Assembly (NCBI GenBank): GCA_964371055.1
Contig: CAYJLF010000007.1
Coordinates: forward strand, 62,001 to 126,000
Origin: CAYJLF01 sp964371055
Lineage (GTDB): Bacteria > Eisenbacteria > RBG-16-71-46 > CAIMUX01
Reading direction: 5' to 3'
DNA length: 64,000 bases
A model generated the notes under the pieces. It was not told the origin of the DNA. It was given only the letters and a program-made list of their open reading frames with translations, and did no database searches. Positions 24,172 through 33,765 of the stretch are shown here, piece by piece (positions within the stretch are counted from its first letter, which is position 1; every line of letters starts with the position of its first letter). The translations under genes and the position numbers were made by a program.

Positions 24172-25434
24172 ATGTCTATATTGCTCTTTGTGCTCTGCGG
24201 ACTGCTCCTCCTCGCGTCCTTCTTCTTCTCCGGGACGGAGACGGCGTTTTTCGCGCTCAACCGGGTCAATCTCCGCCGCCTGGAACGGGACGGCACGAGG
24301 AGATCGGCGCGCGTTCTGGCGATCGCCGCCCAGCCTCAGGACCTCCTCAATACCGTCCTGGTCGGGAACAACCTGGTCAATGTCGCCATCTCGGTGCTCG
24401 CCACCATGCTGATCCTGGAGCGCTGGCCCCGTTTCGGCGTGGCGGGAGCGATCGTCGTGACGACCCTGACCGTCCTCCTCCTGGGAGAGGTCACCCCGAA
24501 GACTCTGGCCATCAAGTTCCCGGAGACCTTCGCCCGCCTGGCGGTCGACCCATTCCGCCTGGTCCGGTTCGTGCTGAGGCCGCTGACGGCGGCGGTCGCC
24601 TACCTGGCAAGGCTCGTCCTGCGCGCCCTCGGGTTGAAGCCGATCCCGCCGGGGCACAGCTCCCTCTTCACCCGCGCCGAGCTCGACACTCTGCTCGAGG
24701 GGGCCGACGAGGAAGGGGTGATGACGGCCCGCGAGTCGGAGCTGGTGCAGAGGATTCTCGAGTTCTCGCAGACCCGGGTCGAGGAGATCATGACTCCCCG
24801 GATCGACATGATCGCCGCGCCGGTCGACCTGGAGCGGGCGGAGCTGGTCGAGCTGGTGGTGGCGGCCCGGCACTCCCGCGTTCCGCTCTATCGCCGGACG
24901 GTCGACGACGTCGTCGGGTTCCTCAAGGTGCGCGATTTCCTGCTCGATCCCGACCGCCGCCTCGAGCTCTTGATCCGGCCGGTGGTGATCTACCCGGAGC
25001 GGGCCTTCGCCTCCAAGGTCTTCTACGAGATGCAGCGGCAGCGCACCTCGCTGGTGATCGTCGTCAACGAGTACGGCGAGACGGTCGGGATGCTGACGCG
25101 CGAGGACCTGGTCGAGGAGGTGGTGGGGGAGATCTGGGACGAGTACGAGTCGGCCCGCGGACCGATCCGCGCCGTCGGGCCCGGCCTCTGGATCTGCGAG
25201 GGGAGCGCCAACCTGGAGGAACTCGGCGAGGAACTGGGCCGCGAGCTGCCGACCGAGGACGCGGTGACGCTGAACGGCTTTCTCACCGGGCTCTACGGCG
25301 CACTGCCGCCGCGGGACATCAAGATCGAGTGGGAGGGGATCGTCTTCGTACCGCTGGAGGTGTCGCGGCATCGGATCCAGCGAGTCCGGATCGAGTGGGC
25401 CGGCGATGGCGGCGAGGCGGAGGAGGAGGCATGA
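24172..25434 (+). CDS. CorC/HlyC-family membrane protein, first of two
   Basis: A 420-residue inner-membrane protein: DUF21/CNNM transmembrane domain (hydrophobic LLFVLCGLLLLASFFFSG, then ETAFFALNRVNLRRL, NTVLVGNNLVNVAIS, LLGEVTPKTLA), then two CBS domains (VEEIMTPRIDMIAAPVD, TSLVIVVNEYGETVGMLTRE) and the C-terminal CorC/HlyC domain (ANLEELGEELGRELP...GFLTGLYGALP). Family members are linked to magnesium or other ion efflux and to ion-dependent signalling; the ion moved here is not known. The gene overlaps the next, paralogous gene by 4 bp (ATGA), and a well-spaced promoter lies at 24116-24144. Confidence 0.92.
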   Translation: MSILLFVLCGLLLLASFFFSGTETAFFALNRVNLRRLERDGTRRSARVLAIAAQPQDLLNTVLVGNNLVNVAISVLATMLILERWPRFGVAGAIVVTTLTVLLLGEVTPKTLAIKFPETFARLAVDPFRLVRFVLRPLTAAVAYLARLVLRALGLKPIPPGHSSLFTRAELDTLLEGADEEGVMTARESELVQRILEFSQTRVEEIMTPRIDMIAAPVDLERAELVELVVAARHSRVPLYRRTVDDVVGFLKVRDFLLDPDRRLELLIRPVVIYPERAFASKVFYEMQRQRTSLVIVVNEYGETVGMLTREDLVEEVVGEIWDEYESARGPIRAVGPGLWICEGSANLEELGEELGRELPTEDAVTLNGFLTGLYGALPPRDIKIEWEGIVFVPLEVSRHRIQRVRIEWAGDGGEAEEEA

Positions 25435-26699
25435 GCACGCTGACGCTCGAGCTCGTCCTCTTCATCCTCGCGGCGGCCGCCTCGGCCTGGTTCTCGGCGG
25501 TCGAGATCGCGCTGACGGCGGCCAATCCACTCCGGCTGCGGCACGACGCGCGGGAGGGATCGGCCACGGCCCGCCTGGCGCTCGAAGTGCTGGGGGATCG
25601 CGAGAGGGTGCTGGCGACGACCCTGGTCGGGATCAACCTGTCGAACATCACGGCCGCCTCGGTCGCGACCGGCGGCCTGCAACGGCTGCTCGAGGATCAC
25701 TGGCGACCGTGGCAGATCAGTCTCCTGACGACGGGGGGAGTGACGCTGGTGTTGCTGCTCGTCTCGGAGATCACCCCCAAGAGCTATGCCAAGCAGCGGG
25801 CCGATCGCTTCCTGATCACCGCCGCGCGGCCGGTGCTGGCGACCGAACAGCTCCTCTTGCCGGTCGCGGCGCTGGTCCGGGGCTACCTGGCACTCCTCTT
25901 GCGACTGCTGGGCCGGACCCCCCGCCGGCCGATGATTACGCGGGACGAGCTCAAAATCCTGGTCCACGATGTGAAGAGCGAGACCGGTCCGAGCCGAAAA
26001 GAGAAGAAGATGCTCCGCTCGGCGCTCGACTTCCGGGAGACGACGGCCCGGGAGGTGATGCTGCCGATGTCCGAGGTGGTCTCGATCGAGCGCGAAGGGT
26101 CGGCCGACCTGCTGCGCACCCTGGTCCGGCGGTACGGATTCACCCGCCTGCCGGTCTACGAGCGCCGGGTCGACCGGGTGATCGGGCTCGTCAACGTCTT
26201 CGACCTCCTCTTCGATCCACAGCCGGACGAGGAGATCGCGCGCTACATCCGCGAGCCGGTCCTGGTGCCGGAGACCAAGAGGATCGACCGGCTGATGGCG
26301 CAGATGCAGCGGGAGCGGCAGACGATGGCGGTGGTGGTGTCGGAGTTCGGTTCCTGCATCGGGATCGTCACGATGGAGGACATCGTCGAGGAGATCGTCG
26401 GCGAGCTGTCGGAGGAGCACGAGGTCGGCACGCGGAAGATCCGCCAGCTCTCTCCGCGCTCCTGGGTGATCGACGCTCTGACCGACATCGACGATGTCAA
26501 CGAGGAGCTGGGGCTGGAGCTGCCGAAGGGAAAGTTCGACACGATCAACGGCCTGGTGCTGCGGCGGCTGGGTCATATCCCGGCGGAGGGGGAGTCGTTC
26601 GTGCTGGGCGGAGTCGAGATCGAGGTCGTCGACGCCCACCGCTACGGGGTACGCTCGGTCAAGCTGACGCTGCGGGACGAAGCGGAAACCTCGGCCTAG
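25431..26699 (+). CDS. CorC/HlyC-family membrane protein, second of two
   Basis: A 422-residue paralogue of the upstream gene with the same layout: membrane DUF21 domain (LELVLFILAAAASAWFSAVE, LATTLVGINLSNITAA, LLLVSEITPKSYAKQ), CBS domains (AREVMLPMSEVVSIER, TMAVVVSEFGSCIGIVTMED) and the CorC/HlyC C-terminus (IDDVNEELGLELP...NGLVLRRLGHIPAEGES). The two copies are clearly divergent in sequence, so the duplication is old and the proteins may form a heterodimer. The start overlaps the previous stop, and AGGAGGAGG at 25421-25429 gives a strong ribosome binding site. Confidence 0.92.
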   Translation: MSTLTLELVLFILAAAASAWFSAVEIALTAANPLRLRHDAREGSATARLALEVLGDRERVLATTLVGINLSNITAASVATGGLQRLLEDHWRPWQISLLTTGGVTLVLLLVSEITPKSYAKQRADRFLITAARPVLATEQLLLPVAALVRGYLALLLRLLGRTPRRPMITRDELKILVHDVKSETGPSRKEKKMLRSALDFRETTAREVMLPMSEVVSIEREGSADLLRTLVRRYGFTRLPVYERRVDRVIGLVNVFDLLFDPQPDEEIARYIREPVLVPETKRIDRLMAQMQRERQTMAVVVSEFGSCIGIVTMEDIVEEIVGELSEEHEVGTRKIRQLSPRSWVIDALTDIDDVNEELGLELPKGKFDTINGLVLRRLGHIPAEGESFVLGGVEIEVVDAHRYGVRSVKLTLRDEAETSA

Positions 26700-26744
26700 C
26701 GGACGGCGCCGGGCGGGAAGTCGATCGAGGCAAGGGAGGTCGCG

Positions 26745-27785
26745 ATGATGCGCACGCGCTGGAATCTTGGGTCAACCGGGATGCGGACGATCCCCGCCTC
26801 TTTCCTCGTGGTCTTCGCCCTGCTCGCGGGCGTGAGCGGACCGGCCGCTGGGCAGGGCCTGCCGGTGACACCCCGACCGCTCCTGGCGATCGCGGGGGAT
26901 GTGACGAGCGCGGTCGCGGTGGGGGACAGCACGATCTGGTGGTCCTCGACGATCCACCAGAGCTGGTATCGCTCCACCGGAGCGGACTCGGCCCTCACCT
27001 ACACCGCCGTGGTGCGGGCCGGGACCCGTTTCGTGGCGGCCGCCCTCGACGGATCGATCTGGCGTTCGAACGACTCCGAGGGGAGCGCCTGGTCGCGCGT
27101 CAGCGCGGTCGAGGGAACGGTGCGCGGCATGTGCGTGGCGGGGTCGTTCCTCCTCGCGGTCGGCGAGGGGGGGCTCCTCGCTCGAAGTGGAGACCTGAAC
27201 GCCGCGACCTGGACTTTGATCGACACGGGCGTCGGCGGGGTGCTCCGCTCCGTCGCCTGGAACGGCGTGAGTGCTGTGATCGTCGGAGACGGAGGGCGAC
27301 TGCTGCGCGGAACCGCCGTCGGGGGCGACTGGCAGATCGTGACGCTCGGCGAAACGCAGGACCTGCTCACGGTCTCCGCCGATCTGCCGCCGGGGCTGCC
27401 GGGTCAGTATGTCGCGGCGGGGCGTAACGGGGCGGTCTGGAAGGGAGAGCCGGACGGAGTGACCTGGGCGTCGATCGCGACCGGCACGACGGCGGACTGG
27501 TCCGGGTCGGTCTGGTCGGGGCCTGCGACGCTCCTGGTCGGTTCGGGGGGGGCGATCCTCTGGTCGGCCGGCGGGCTGACCGGGTGGACTCCGGTTCCGG
27601 CCCCGATCGTCAGCGACCTGCGGGCGGTCTGCTTCTCCGGCGTGGATCTCCTCGCGGCCGGCGATGACGAAGTGATCCTCTGGAGCCGCACGGGCGCCTC
27701 CGAGTGGCGGCGCACGGTCACGCCCGTCCCGGTGGAGGAAGAAAGCTGGGGCGCGATCAAGGCGCGGTATCTCGACCGGCGCTGA
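26745..27785 (+). CDS. Secreted beta-propeller-like protein
   Basis: A 346-residue exported protein with a signal peptide (IPASFLVVFALLAGVSGPAAG). The mature part repeats a blade-like pattern of about 45 residues: DSTIWWSST, then GSIWRSND, VAGSFLLAVGEGGLLARSGD, VSAVIVGDGGRLLRGTA, NGAVWKGEPDGVTWASIATG, TLLVGSGGAILWSAGG and DLLAAGDDEVILWSRT. This resembles Ycf48/sialidase-like propellers. No catalytic residues are evident. The start has GGGAGG at 26734-26739. It may bind a ligand at the cell surface. The last residues (KARYLDRR) are not a sorting tail. Confidence 0.75.
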   Translation: MMRTRWNLGSTGMRTIPASFLVVFALLAGVSGPAAGQGLPVTPRPLLAIAGDVTSAVAVGDSTIWWSSTIHQSWYRSTGADSALTYTAVVRAGTRFVAAALDGSIWRSNDSEGSAWSRVSAVEGTVRGMCVAGSFLLAVGEGGLLARSGDLNAATWTLIDTGVGGVLRSVAWNGVSAVIVGDGGRLLRGTAVGGDWQIVTLGETQDLLTVSADLPPGLPGQYVAAGRNGAVWKGEPDGVTWASIATGTTADWSGSVWSGPATLLVGSGGAILWSAGGLTGWTPVPAPIVSDLRAVCFSGVDLLAAGDDEVILWSRTGASEWRRTVTPVPVEEESWGAIKARYLDRR

Positions 27786-27827
27786 TCACGCGTCTCGCCG
27801 GCGGCTGAACCCGCTCTGCTCCGAGCG

Positions 27828-28625
27828 TCAGAACTTCAGCGTGTTGTGCAGGCGGCGCTGCCCTTCGGGGCCGGTGCAGATGCTGATCAGGAGATCGACC
27901 TCTCCCCGGTCGAGGTAGAGCCCCCCGCAGTTGTCGCACCGCTCGAGCTTGATGTTTTCCGACTCCTGCTCCTCCATCAGGTCGCCGCACTTGGGGCAGA
28001 TCATCCAGAAGGGCTGATCCGTCTGCTCGAGTTCGCGGTCGTTGCGCTCGCGGTCGAGCTCGTTGCGCCGGGCGCGGATCTCATCCATCCGGTCGAAGAA
28101 GCCCGCCGCCCCGTCGAGTTCGTCCTCGGCCATCGAAGGCAGGTCGTCGTCCAGGTCGACCGCGGGATCGAACTCGCCCGGGCCGGCCGGCTGCTGGCTG
28201 CGCTCCGCCGACCGGGCCGGCTCGGACTCGAGCTCGCGCACGCGATCACGGAGGCGCTCCGCCTCGGCGCGGGTCGAGTCGAAGTCGGCGCGCAGCTGCC
28301 GGATCATGTCCTGGAGTTCCGAGCGCTCGCGCTGCATCGCGGCGACCTTCTCGGATGCTTCGGCCGCCGGGCGCGCCGGGACGGGGGCGGCCGTGGGACG
28401 CAGAGCCGGCTTTTTGGCCGGGCGGGCGGCCGGCGGGGTCACCTTGCCCGCGGCGGCCTTCTTCGCCCCGGGAGCGACCGGCGCCGCCTTCTTCGCGGCT
28501 CGGGCCGCGGCCGCCTTCGCGGGTGCGGCAGGCTTTGCGGGCGCGGCAGCCTTCGCGGGGCGGGCCGGTTCCTTCTTCGGTTTGGGGGCGGCCTTGGTCG
28601 CTTTGGCTTTCGGGCCTCTCACCAT
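27828..28625 (-). CDS. Zinc-ribbon protein with histone-H1-like N-terminal arm
   Basis: The 265-residue protein begins with about 90 residues rich in Ala, Lys and Pro (KATKAAPKPKKEPARPAKAA and more of the same), like the arms of bacterial histone-H1 or AlgP proteins. A coiled-coil stretch follows (MQRERSELQDMIRQLRADFD, then TRAEAERLRDRVRELES). The C-terminus is a TFIIB-type zinc ribbon: ICPKCGDLMEEQ, then ERCDNCGGLYLDRGEVDLL, with four Cys as zinc ligands. It could bind nucleic acid through the basic arm. AAGGAGGA precedes the ATG at 28625, inside the end of the upstream gene. It is co-transcribed with the small exported gene at 28619-29125. Confidence 0.8.
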   Translation of the reverse strand: MVRGPKAKATKAAPKPKKEPARPAKAAAPAKPAAPAKAAAARAAKKAAPVAPGAKKAAAGKVTPPAARPAKKPALRPTAAPVPARPAAEASEKVAAMQRERSELQDMIRQLRADFDSTRAEAERLRDRVRELESEPARSAERSQQPAGPGEFDPAVDLDDDLPSMAEDELDGAAGFFDRMDEIRARRNELDRERNDRELEQTDQPFWMICPKCGDLMEEQESENIKLERCDNCGGLYLDRGEVDLLISICTGPEGQRRLHNTLKF

Positions 28626-29125
28626 GTCGTCCTCCTTGTCGGCGGCAGATCGGGCGCCTGCTGCCAGGCCTGTTCCCAACGGGTCACGCGATAGATCGCC
28701 GGGGGTGCGGGCGAGGCGGAGCCCGCTCCCGGAGCCCCCATGGACCGCACGTCCATCGGTGCTCCCATCGCAAAAAGATCGTCCCCGTCCCGGCGCGGGA
28801 CGGCGGAGAAGAGACCGGAGTCGCGGGTGGCGGAGTAGACGCCGTACCCGAAGCCGGTGAAAGCGCCGAGCACGACCCCCCAGCGCAAAACGTCGCCCCG
28901 GTCGTCGCTGTCGACGACGAGGGTCAGCACGCCGCCGAGAACGAGTCCGCACGCGAGACCGTAGCCGGTGTTGGTGATGATCGTCTTGAACCCCTCCCCC
29001 TCGGCCCGGGCGGGCGCGGGGGAGAGAGGGGCACCGGGAGCCGCCAGGGCGACGAAGAGGGCCACCGAGCCGGCGACGATCCTCTCGGCCCACGGCCGCG
29101 GGATGATCGAGCGTGACGTGTTCAT
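28619..29125 (-). CDS. Small exported protein of unknown function
   Basis: A 168-residue protein with a signal peptide (IVAGSVALFVALAAPGAPLS) and a Gly-rich pair of hydrophobic segments (GYGLACGLVLGGVLTLVVDS and GVVLGAFTGFGYGVYSATRD), a pattern seen in Gly-zipper membrane proteins. The C-terminus is Pro/Ala/Arg-rich. The ATG has GGGAGGA upstream. A textbook promoter lies at 29169-29197. Its stop overlaps the start of the zinc-ribbon gene by 7 bp. No named family is recognised. Confidence 0.7.
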   Translation of the reverse strand: MNTSRSIIPRPWAERIVAGSVALFVALAAPGAPLSPAPARAEGEGFKTIITNTGYGLACGLVLGGVLTLVVDSDDRGDVLRWGVVLGAFTGFGYGVYSATRDSGLFSAVPRRDGDDLFAMGAPMDVRSMGAPGAGSASPAPPAIYRVTRWEQAWQQAPDLPPTRRTTW

Positions 29126-29168
29126 CCTGTTCCTCCCTCGTGACACATCGGCCGGGCGTCCGGCCGGC

Positions 29169-29197
29169 ATCTTAGGTTCGGCCCGGGTGGCTGTCAA
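29169..29197 (-). promoter_or_regulatory. Promoter for the exported/zinc-ribbon operon
   Basis: On the minus strand: TTGACA (29192-29197, perfect -35), exactly 17 bp, then TAAGAT (29169-29174). The leader to the ATG at 29125 is about 38 nt. The arms CCGGCCGG flank part of the site. Confidence 0.75.
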
Positions 29198-29272
29198 ATC
29201 CACCCGGCCGGCCCGACCCCGCGCGCGCGAGGTGCCGGGGCGCTTGCATTTCGCGCGCTCTCGGGCGCAGGG

Positions 29273-29302
29273 TTGCCGGTCGGGACACCCCTGTGGTACG
29301 CT
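29273..29302 (+). promoter_or_regulatory. dnaE: Promoter-like pair for dnaE
   Basis: TTGCCG (29273-29278), 18 bp, TACGCT (29297-29302), the same -10 as the kinase promoter. An unusual AT-rich stretch (about 29327-29357) lies between this and the gene start at 29372 and may ease opening or act in translation. Confidence 0.4.
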
Positions 29303-29371
29303 CTCCCGGCCAAAGGGTCCCGCTGAACGATATCTTCTTATTGGACAAATTGTTACAAGGTCGGAGGGGTC

Positions 29372-32300
29372 TTGAACCGCCCATTCGTGCATCTCCACCT
29401 CCACACGCATCTCAGTCTGCTGGACGGCGCCTGCCGGATCGACGAGCTGATGGGGACGGTGCGAGCGATGGGGATGCCGGCGGTCGCCATGACCGACCAC
29501 GGCAACATGTTCGCGACGGTCGAATTCTACCGGGCGGCCAAGGAGGCCGCTCTGCGCCCGATCCTCGGCATCGAGGCGTACGTGGCGCCCGGCTCGCGTC
29601 ACGATCGCGCCCTGGCCAAGGGGGAGAAGAACCAGCACCTGGTTTTGCTCGCGAAGAACGCCACCGGCTATCGCAACCTCTTGAAGTTGTCGAGCAAGGC
29701 CTACCTCGAGGGCTTCTACTACAAGCCGCGAATCGACAAGGAGCTCTTGCGCGATCACGCCGAGGGAATTGTCGGACTCTCCGCCTGCCTGAACGGCGAG
29801 GTGAACCGCCTGGTCCGGCACGAGAAGTACGAGGAGGCCGCGGCGGCGGCCCGTTTCTACCGCGAGGTCTTCGACGGCGACTTCTACCTGGAGCTGCAGG
29901 ATCACGGGATCCCGGACGAGCTGCTGGCCAACCGGCGTCTCCTCGACCTGGCCCGCGAGCTGGATCTGCCGTTGGTCGCGACGAACGACTGCCACTACCT
30001 GCGGCGGGAGCACGCCGCCGCGCACGACGCCCTCCTCTGCATCCAGACCGGGAAGAACCGGGACGACCAGGACCGGATGCGTTACACCACCGACGAGCTC
30101 TTCCTGAAGTCGGCCGACGAGATGTGGGAGCGCTTCGGCGCCGTGCCGGAGGCGCTCGAGAACACGATGAAGATCGCGGAGCGCTGCGCGGTGGAGCTCG
30201 AGTTCGACCGGCTCCTTCTGCCCGACTTCCCGCCCCCGCCTCCCTTCACCGAGCTCGATCCGTACCTCCGGCACCTGTGTGAAGCGGGGCTGCGCCAGCG
30301 CTACGGGGAGCTGACCGACGAGCTCCGCCGCCGGCTCGATTACGAGCTGGGCGTCATCCACCAGATGGGCTACGCCGGCTACTTCCTCATCGTGCAGGAC
30401 TTCATCGCCTACGCCCGCTCCCAAGGGGTGCCGGTCGGCCCCGGGCGCGGCTCGGCCGCCGGCAGCCTGGTCAGCTATTGTCTCGGTATCACCAACATCG
30501 ACCCGATCCGCTACCAGCTCCTCTTCGAGCGCTTCCTCAATCCGGAGCGGATCACGATGCCGGATATCGACGTCGACTTCTCCGACCGCGGGCGGGCCAA
30601 GGTGATCCAGTACGTGGTCGAGAAGTACGGGGCGGACAACGTCTCCCAGATCATCACCTTCGGCACGATGGCGGCGCGCGCGGTGGTGCGCGACGTCGGC
30701 CGGGTGATGGCGATGCCCTACAGCGAGGTCGACCGGATCGCCAAGATGGTGCCGGCCGAGCTGAAGATGACCCTGGAGAAGGCGCTCGACCAGTCTCCCG
30801 ATCTGAAGGCGCTGCACGATTCCGACGCGAAGGTGCAGGAGCTGATTTCGATCGCGCGGGTCCTCGAAGGGCTGTCGCGCCATGCGTCGACCCATGCCGC
30901 CGGCGTCGTCATCACGCCCACGCCGCTGACCGACTACGTCCCGCTCTTCCGCGCGAACGAAGGGGAAGTCACGACGCAGTTCGATATGGGGGCCTGCGAG
31001 AAGATCGGCCTTCTGAAGATGGACTTCCTCGGCCTGCGCACCCTGACGGTGCTGCAGGACGCGCTGGCGATGCTGCAGGCGCGGGGGATCGAGGTCGATC
31101 TCGACGTGCTGCCGTTCGACGACCCCGAGACCTACGCCCTCTTCTGCCGCGGCGACACGGTCGGCGTCTTCCAGTTCGAGTCCTCGGGCATGGCCGAGTA
31201 CCTGCGGAAGCTCCAGCCGGAAGTGCTGGAGGACCTGATCGCGATGAACGCCCTCTACCGCCCGGGGCCGCTCGGCTCGGGGATGATCGAGGACTTCATT
31301 GACCGCAAGCACGGGGTGAAGCGGTTCGAGTACGAGCATCCGGTCCTGGAGTCGATCCTGAAGGAGACCTACGGGGTCATCGTCTACCAGGAACAGGTGA
31401 TGCAGATCGCCTCCGCCCTGGCCGGCTACTCGCTGGGCGAGGCCGACCTCCTGCGGCGCGCGATGGGGAAGAAGAAGAAGGAGATCATGGACGAGCAGCG
31501 CGCCGGGTTCGTCCAGCGCTCGCTCGAACGGAACTTCCCGCGCGCGACGGCGGAAAAGGTCTTCGACCTGATGGCCCACTTCGCCGGCTACGGTTTCAAC
31601 AAGAGCCACTCGGCCGGCTACGCGGTGGTCGCCTACCACACCGCCTGGCTCAAGGTGCACCATCCGGTGGAGTTCATGGCCGCGACTCTGACCTCGGAGA
31701 TGTCGAACTCGGACCGGGTGATGGTGCTTCTCTCCGAGTGCCGGCGGATGGGGATCGGCGTGCTGCCGCCCGACGTCAACAGCTCCGAGGAGGCCTTCAC
31801 GGTCCACGAAGGGGCGATCCGCTTCGGGCTCGGCGCGGTCAAGGGGGTCGGCCACCACGCGGTCGAGGCGATCGCCGCGGCCCGCGCGGCGGGCCCTTTC
31901 ATCTCCCTGCACGAACTCTGCGAGAGGATCGATCCGGGGCCGGTCAACCGGAAGTGTCTCGAGTCTCTGATCCACGCCGGGGCGCTCGACGGCCTGGGGG
32001 AAAACCGCGCGGCGCTCCTGGAGGGATCGGCCACCGCGATGGAGTGGGGCGCGCGCCGGCGGCGCGAGCGCGAGGCGGGACAGGGCTCGCTCTTCGGCGG
32101 CGGAGGGGGCGCGCCAGCCGCCCCGCCTCCCGGTCTCCCCGCGACCGCCGCATGGGACCTGCAGGAAACGCTGCGGCGGGAGAAAGCGGCGCTCGGCTTC
32201 TTCGTCTCGGCCCATCCGCTGGATGAGTACCGCGAGCTCCTCGGCCGCACCGGCGCGGTGGCGACGGAGCGACTGAGCGAGCTGGATGACGGCTCCATGG

Positions 32301-32893
32301 TTCTGGTCGGAGGGGTGCCGATCGCGGTCAAGGTTTCGCCCGACAAGAAGGGAAACTCCATGGCGTTCGTCAGCCTGGAGGACTACACCGGGACGGTCGA
32401 GTGCATCGCCTTCAGCGAGGCCTACCAGCGCTACCGCGCGCACCTCGACGCGGACCGGCCGCTCTTGCTGAAGGGGAAGCTGACGACGCGCGAGCAGCAG
32501 AAGCCGAAGATCCTCCTGGAGGAAGCGACGAGTCTCTCCGACCTCCTCCGGGGCGGAACGCTCTCCGTGCACCTGGTCGTTTCGAGCGGGTGGGAGAGCG
32601 AGCGCCTCGATCACTTGCGTGCGCTCCTGGAGGCGCACCCCGGCGACTGCCCGGTCTTCCTCCATGTCGATCCGCGCCGCCTGGGCGGGGTCATCGTGCG
32701 CGTGCAGGGGATTCGGGTGGCGCCGGACGAGTCGTTCCTGCGGGCCGCGGGCGAGTTGATCGGCGCCGATCGGATGCGAGTCACGATCAATGCGCAGCCC
32801 GGCTTCCGCTCCCATGACATCTTCGGGCCGGTGCGGTCGACCGAGCCGCGACGGAGTCGTTCGTACGGCGCCGCCGCCGTGGCGGCCGGCTGA
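29372..32893 (+). CDS. dnaE: DNA polymerase III subunit alpha
   Basis: A 1173-residue replicative polymerase of the DnaE1 type. The N-terminal PHP domain has HLHLHTHLSLLDGA, then MTDHGNMFATVEFYRAAKE and TNDCHYLRREHAAAHDA. The polymerase core has GPGRGSAAGSLVSYCLG and the catalytic PDIDVDFSD at about 397-405 (Asp400, Asp402), then RHASTHAAGVVI and GYGFNKSHSAGYA. The C-terminal part has an OB-fold (MVLVGGVPIAVKVSPDKKGN). It makes the new strand during chromosome replication. The start is TTG at 29372 with GGAGG 4 bp away; no later ATG fits the PHP domain. Confidence 0.95.
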   Translation: MNRPFVHLHLHTHLSLLDGACRIDELMGTVRAMGMPAVAMTDHGNMFATVEFYRAAKEAALRPILGIEAYVAPGSRHDRALAKGEKNQHLVLLAKNATGYRNLLKLSSKAYLEGFYYKPRIDKELLRDHAEGIVGLSACLNGEVNRLVRHEKYEEAAAAARFYREVFDGDFYLELQDHGIPDELLANRRLLDLARELDLPLVATNDCHYLRREHAAAHDALLCIQTGKNRDDQDRMRYTTDELFLKSADEMWERFGAVPEALENTMKIAERCAVELEFDRLLLPDFPPPPPFTELDPYLRHLCEAGLRQRYGELTDELRRRLDYELGVIHQMGYAGYFLIVQDFIAYARSQGVPVGPGRGSAAGSLVSYCLGITNIDPIRYQLLFERFLNPERITMPDIDVDFSDRGRAKVIQYVVEKYGADNVSQIITFGTMAARAVVRDVGRVMAMPYSEVDRIAKMVPAELKMTLEKALDQSPDLKALHDSDAKVQELISIARVLEGLSRHASTHAAGVVITPTPLTDYVPLFRANEGEVTTQFDMGACEKIGLLKMDFLGLRTLTVLQDALAMLQARGIEVDLDVLPFDDPETYALFCRGDTVGVFQFESSGMAEYLRKLQPEVLEDLIAMNALYRPGPLGSGMIEDFIDRKHGVKRFEYEHPVLESILKETYGVIVYQEQVMQIASALAGYSLGEADLLRRAMGKKKKEIMDEQRAGFVQRSLERNFPRATAEKVFDLMAHFAGYGFNKSHSAGYAVVAYHTAWLKVHHPVEFMAATLTSEMSNSDRVMVLLSECRRMGIGVLPPDVNSSEEAFTVHEGAIRFGLGAVKGVGHHAVEAIAAARAAGPFISLHELCERIDPGPVNRKCLESLIHAGALDGLGENRAALLEGSATAMEWGARRRREREAGQGSLFGGGGGAPAAPPPGLPATAAWDLQETLRREKAALGFFVSAHPLDEYRELLGRTGAVATERLSELDDGSMVLVGGVPIAVKVSPDKKGNSMAFVSLEDYTGTVECIAFSEAYQRYRAHLDADRPLLLKGKLTTREQQKPKILLEEATSLSDLLRGGTLSVHLVVSSGWESERLDHLRALLEAHPGDCPVFLHVDPRRLGGVIVRVQGIRVAPDESFLRAAGELIGADRMRVTINAQPGFRSHDIFGPVRSTEPRRSRSYGAAAVAAG

Positions 32894-32901
32894 GCAAGAA
32901 G

Positions 32902-33765
32902 ATGTCCGACGCGGTCGACCTGCACGCGCACACCGACCGCTCGGACGGCGTGCATCCTCCCGCGACTCTGGTCCGCCTGGCGGTCGAGGCCGGCCTCTCC
33001 GCCCTGGCCGTGACCGATCACGACACGACGGCCGGGCTCCCCGAGGCGGTCGCGGCCGCATCGTCTTTCGGCCTCGAGCTGATTCCCGCGGTCGAGATCG
33101 GCGTGCTGGAGGAGGGGAAGGATGTCCACCTCCTCGCCTACTTCATCGATCCCGCGCACCCCGGCCTCGTGGCGCTCCTGGCGGCCCTGCGCCGCGCTCG
33201 CGAGCGACGGCTGGCGGGCATGCTGCGGCGCCTGCGCCGTCTGGGTCTGCCGCTGACGGCGGGCGAGGTGCGGCGACGCGCCCCCCGGGGTGGTCCGGTG
33301 GGGCGCCCTCACCTGGCGGAGGCGCTGGTCGCGCGCGGCTGGGTGGCCGACGTCGAGGATGCGTTCCGCTTCTGGATCAGTACGGAGGGGCCGGCCTACC
33401 TTCCGAACCAGACCCCCCCGGCCGAAGAGGTGCTCCGGATCATCCTGCAGGCGGGAGGGATCCCCGTCCTGGCCCATCCCGGGATCTACCCCTGGGAACG
33501 CTTCCTCGACCGGTACGTCGAGGCCGGGCTGATGGGACTCGAGGTGTGCCATCCGCGGCACGATGCGGCGGCCACCCGGACCTTCGAGCGCGAGGCGCGG
33601 GCGCGAGGCCTTCTGGAAACCGGAGGGTCCGACTATCATGGGCGGAGCGGAAACGAGTCCCCGCTCGGATCCTGCCGCCCCCCCGCGGGGGGGTGGCGGA
33701 GGCTGCGGGAGGCCCGCTCCCGGGTCCCGGAAGTTCTGAGGAGGAGGCATGGAACCGACCGCTGA
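32902..33765 (+). CDS. PHP-domain phosphoesterase
   Basis: A 287-residue protein starting MSDAVDLHAHTDRSDGVHPP, with LAVTDHDTTAGL, a mid-domain ELIPAVEIG, and late motifs IPVLAHPGIYPWE and GSDYHG; the His and Asp residues would hold the metal ions of a TrpH/RNase AM-type phosphoesterase. The family includes 5'-3' exoribonucleases and 3',5'-nucleotide bisphosphatases. It lies 8 bp after dnaE and overlaps ccmE by 17 bp, so it is part of the same transcript. Its ribosome binding site is weak (AAGAAG). Confidence 0.88.
   Translation: MSDAVDLHAHTDRSDGVHPPATLVRLAVEAGLSALAVTDHDTTAGLPEAVAAASSFGLELIPAVEIGVLEEGKDVHLLAYFIDPAHPGLVALLAALRRARERRLAGMLRRLRRLGLPLTAGEVRRRAPRGGPVGRPHLAEALVARGWVADVEDAFRFWISTEGPAYLPNQTPPAEEVLRIILQAGGIPVLAHPGIYPWERFLDRYVEAGLMGLEVCHPRHDAAATRTFEREARARGLLETGGSDYHGRSGNESPLGSCRPPAGGWRRLREARSRVPEVLRRRHGTDR

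Noticed and set aside
28619..33061. 1480-codon minus-strand frame across dnaE
   Set aside because: Only its last 168 codons (28619-29125) look like a gene; the rest is antisense to dnaE and the PHP gene.
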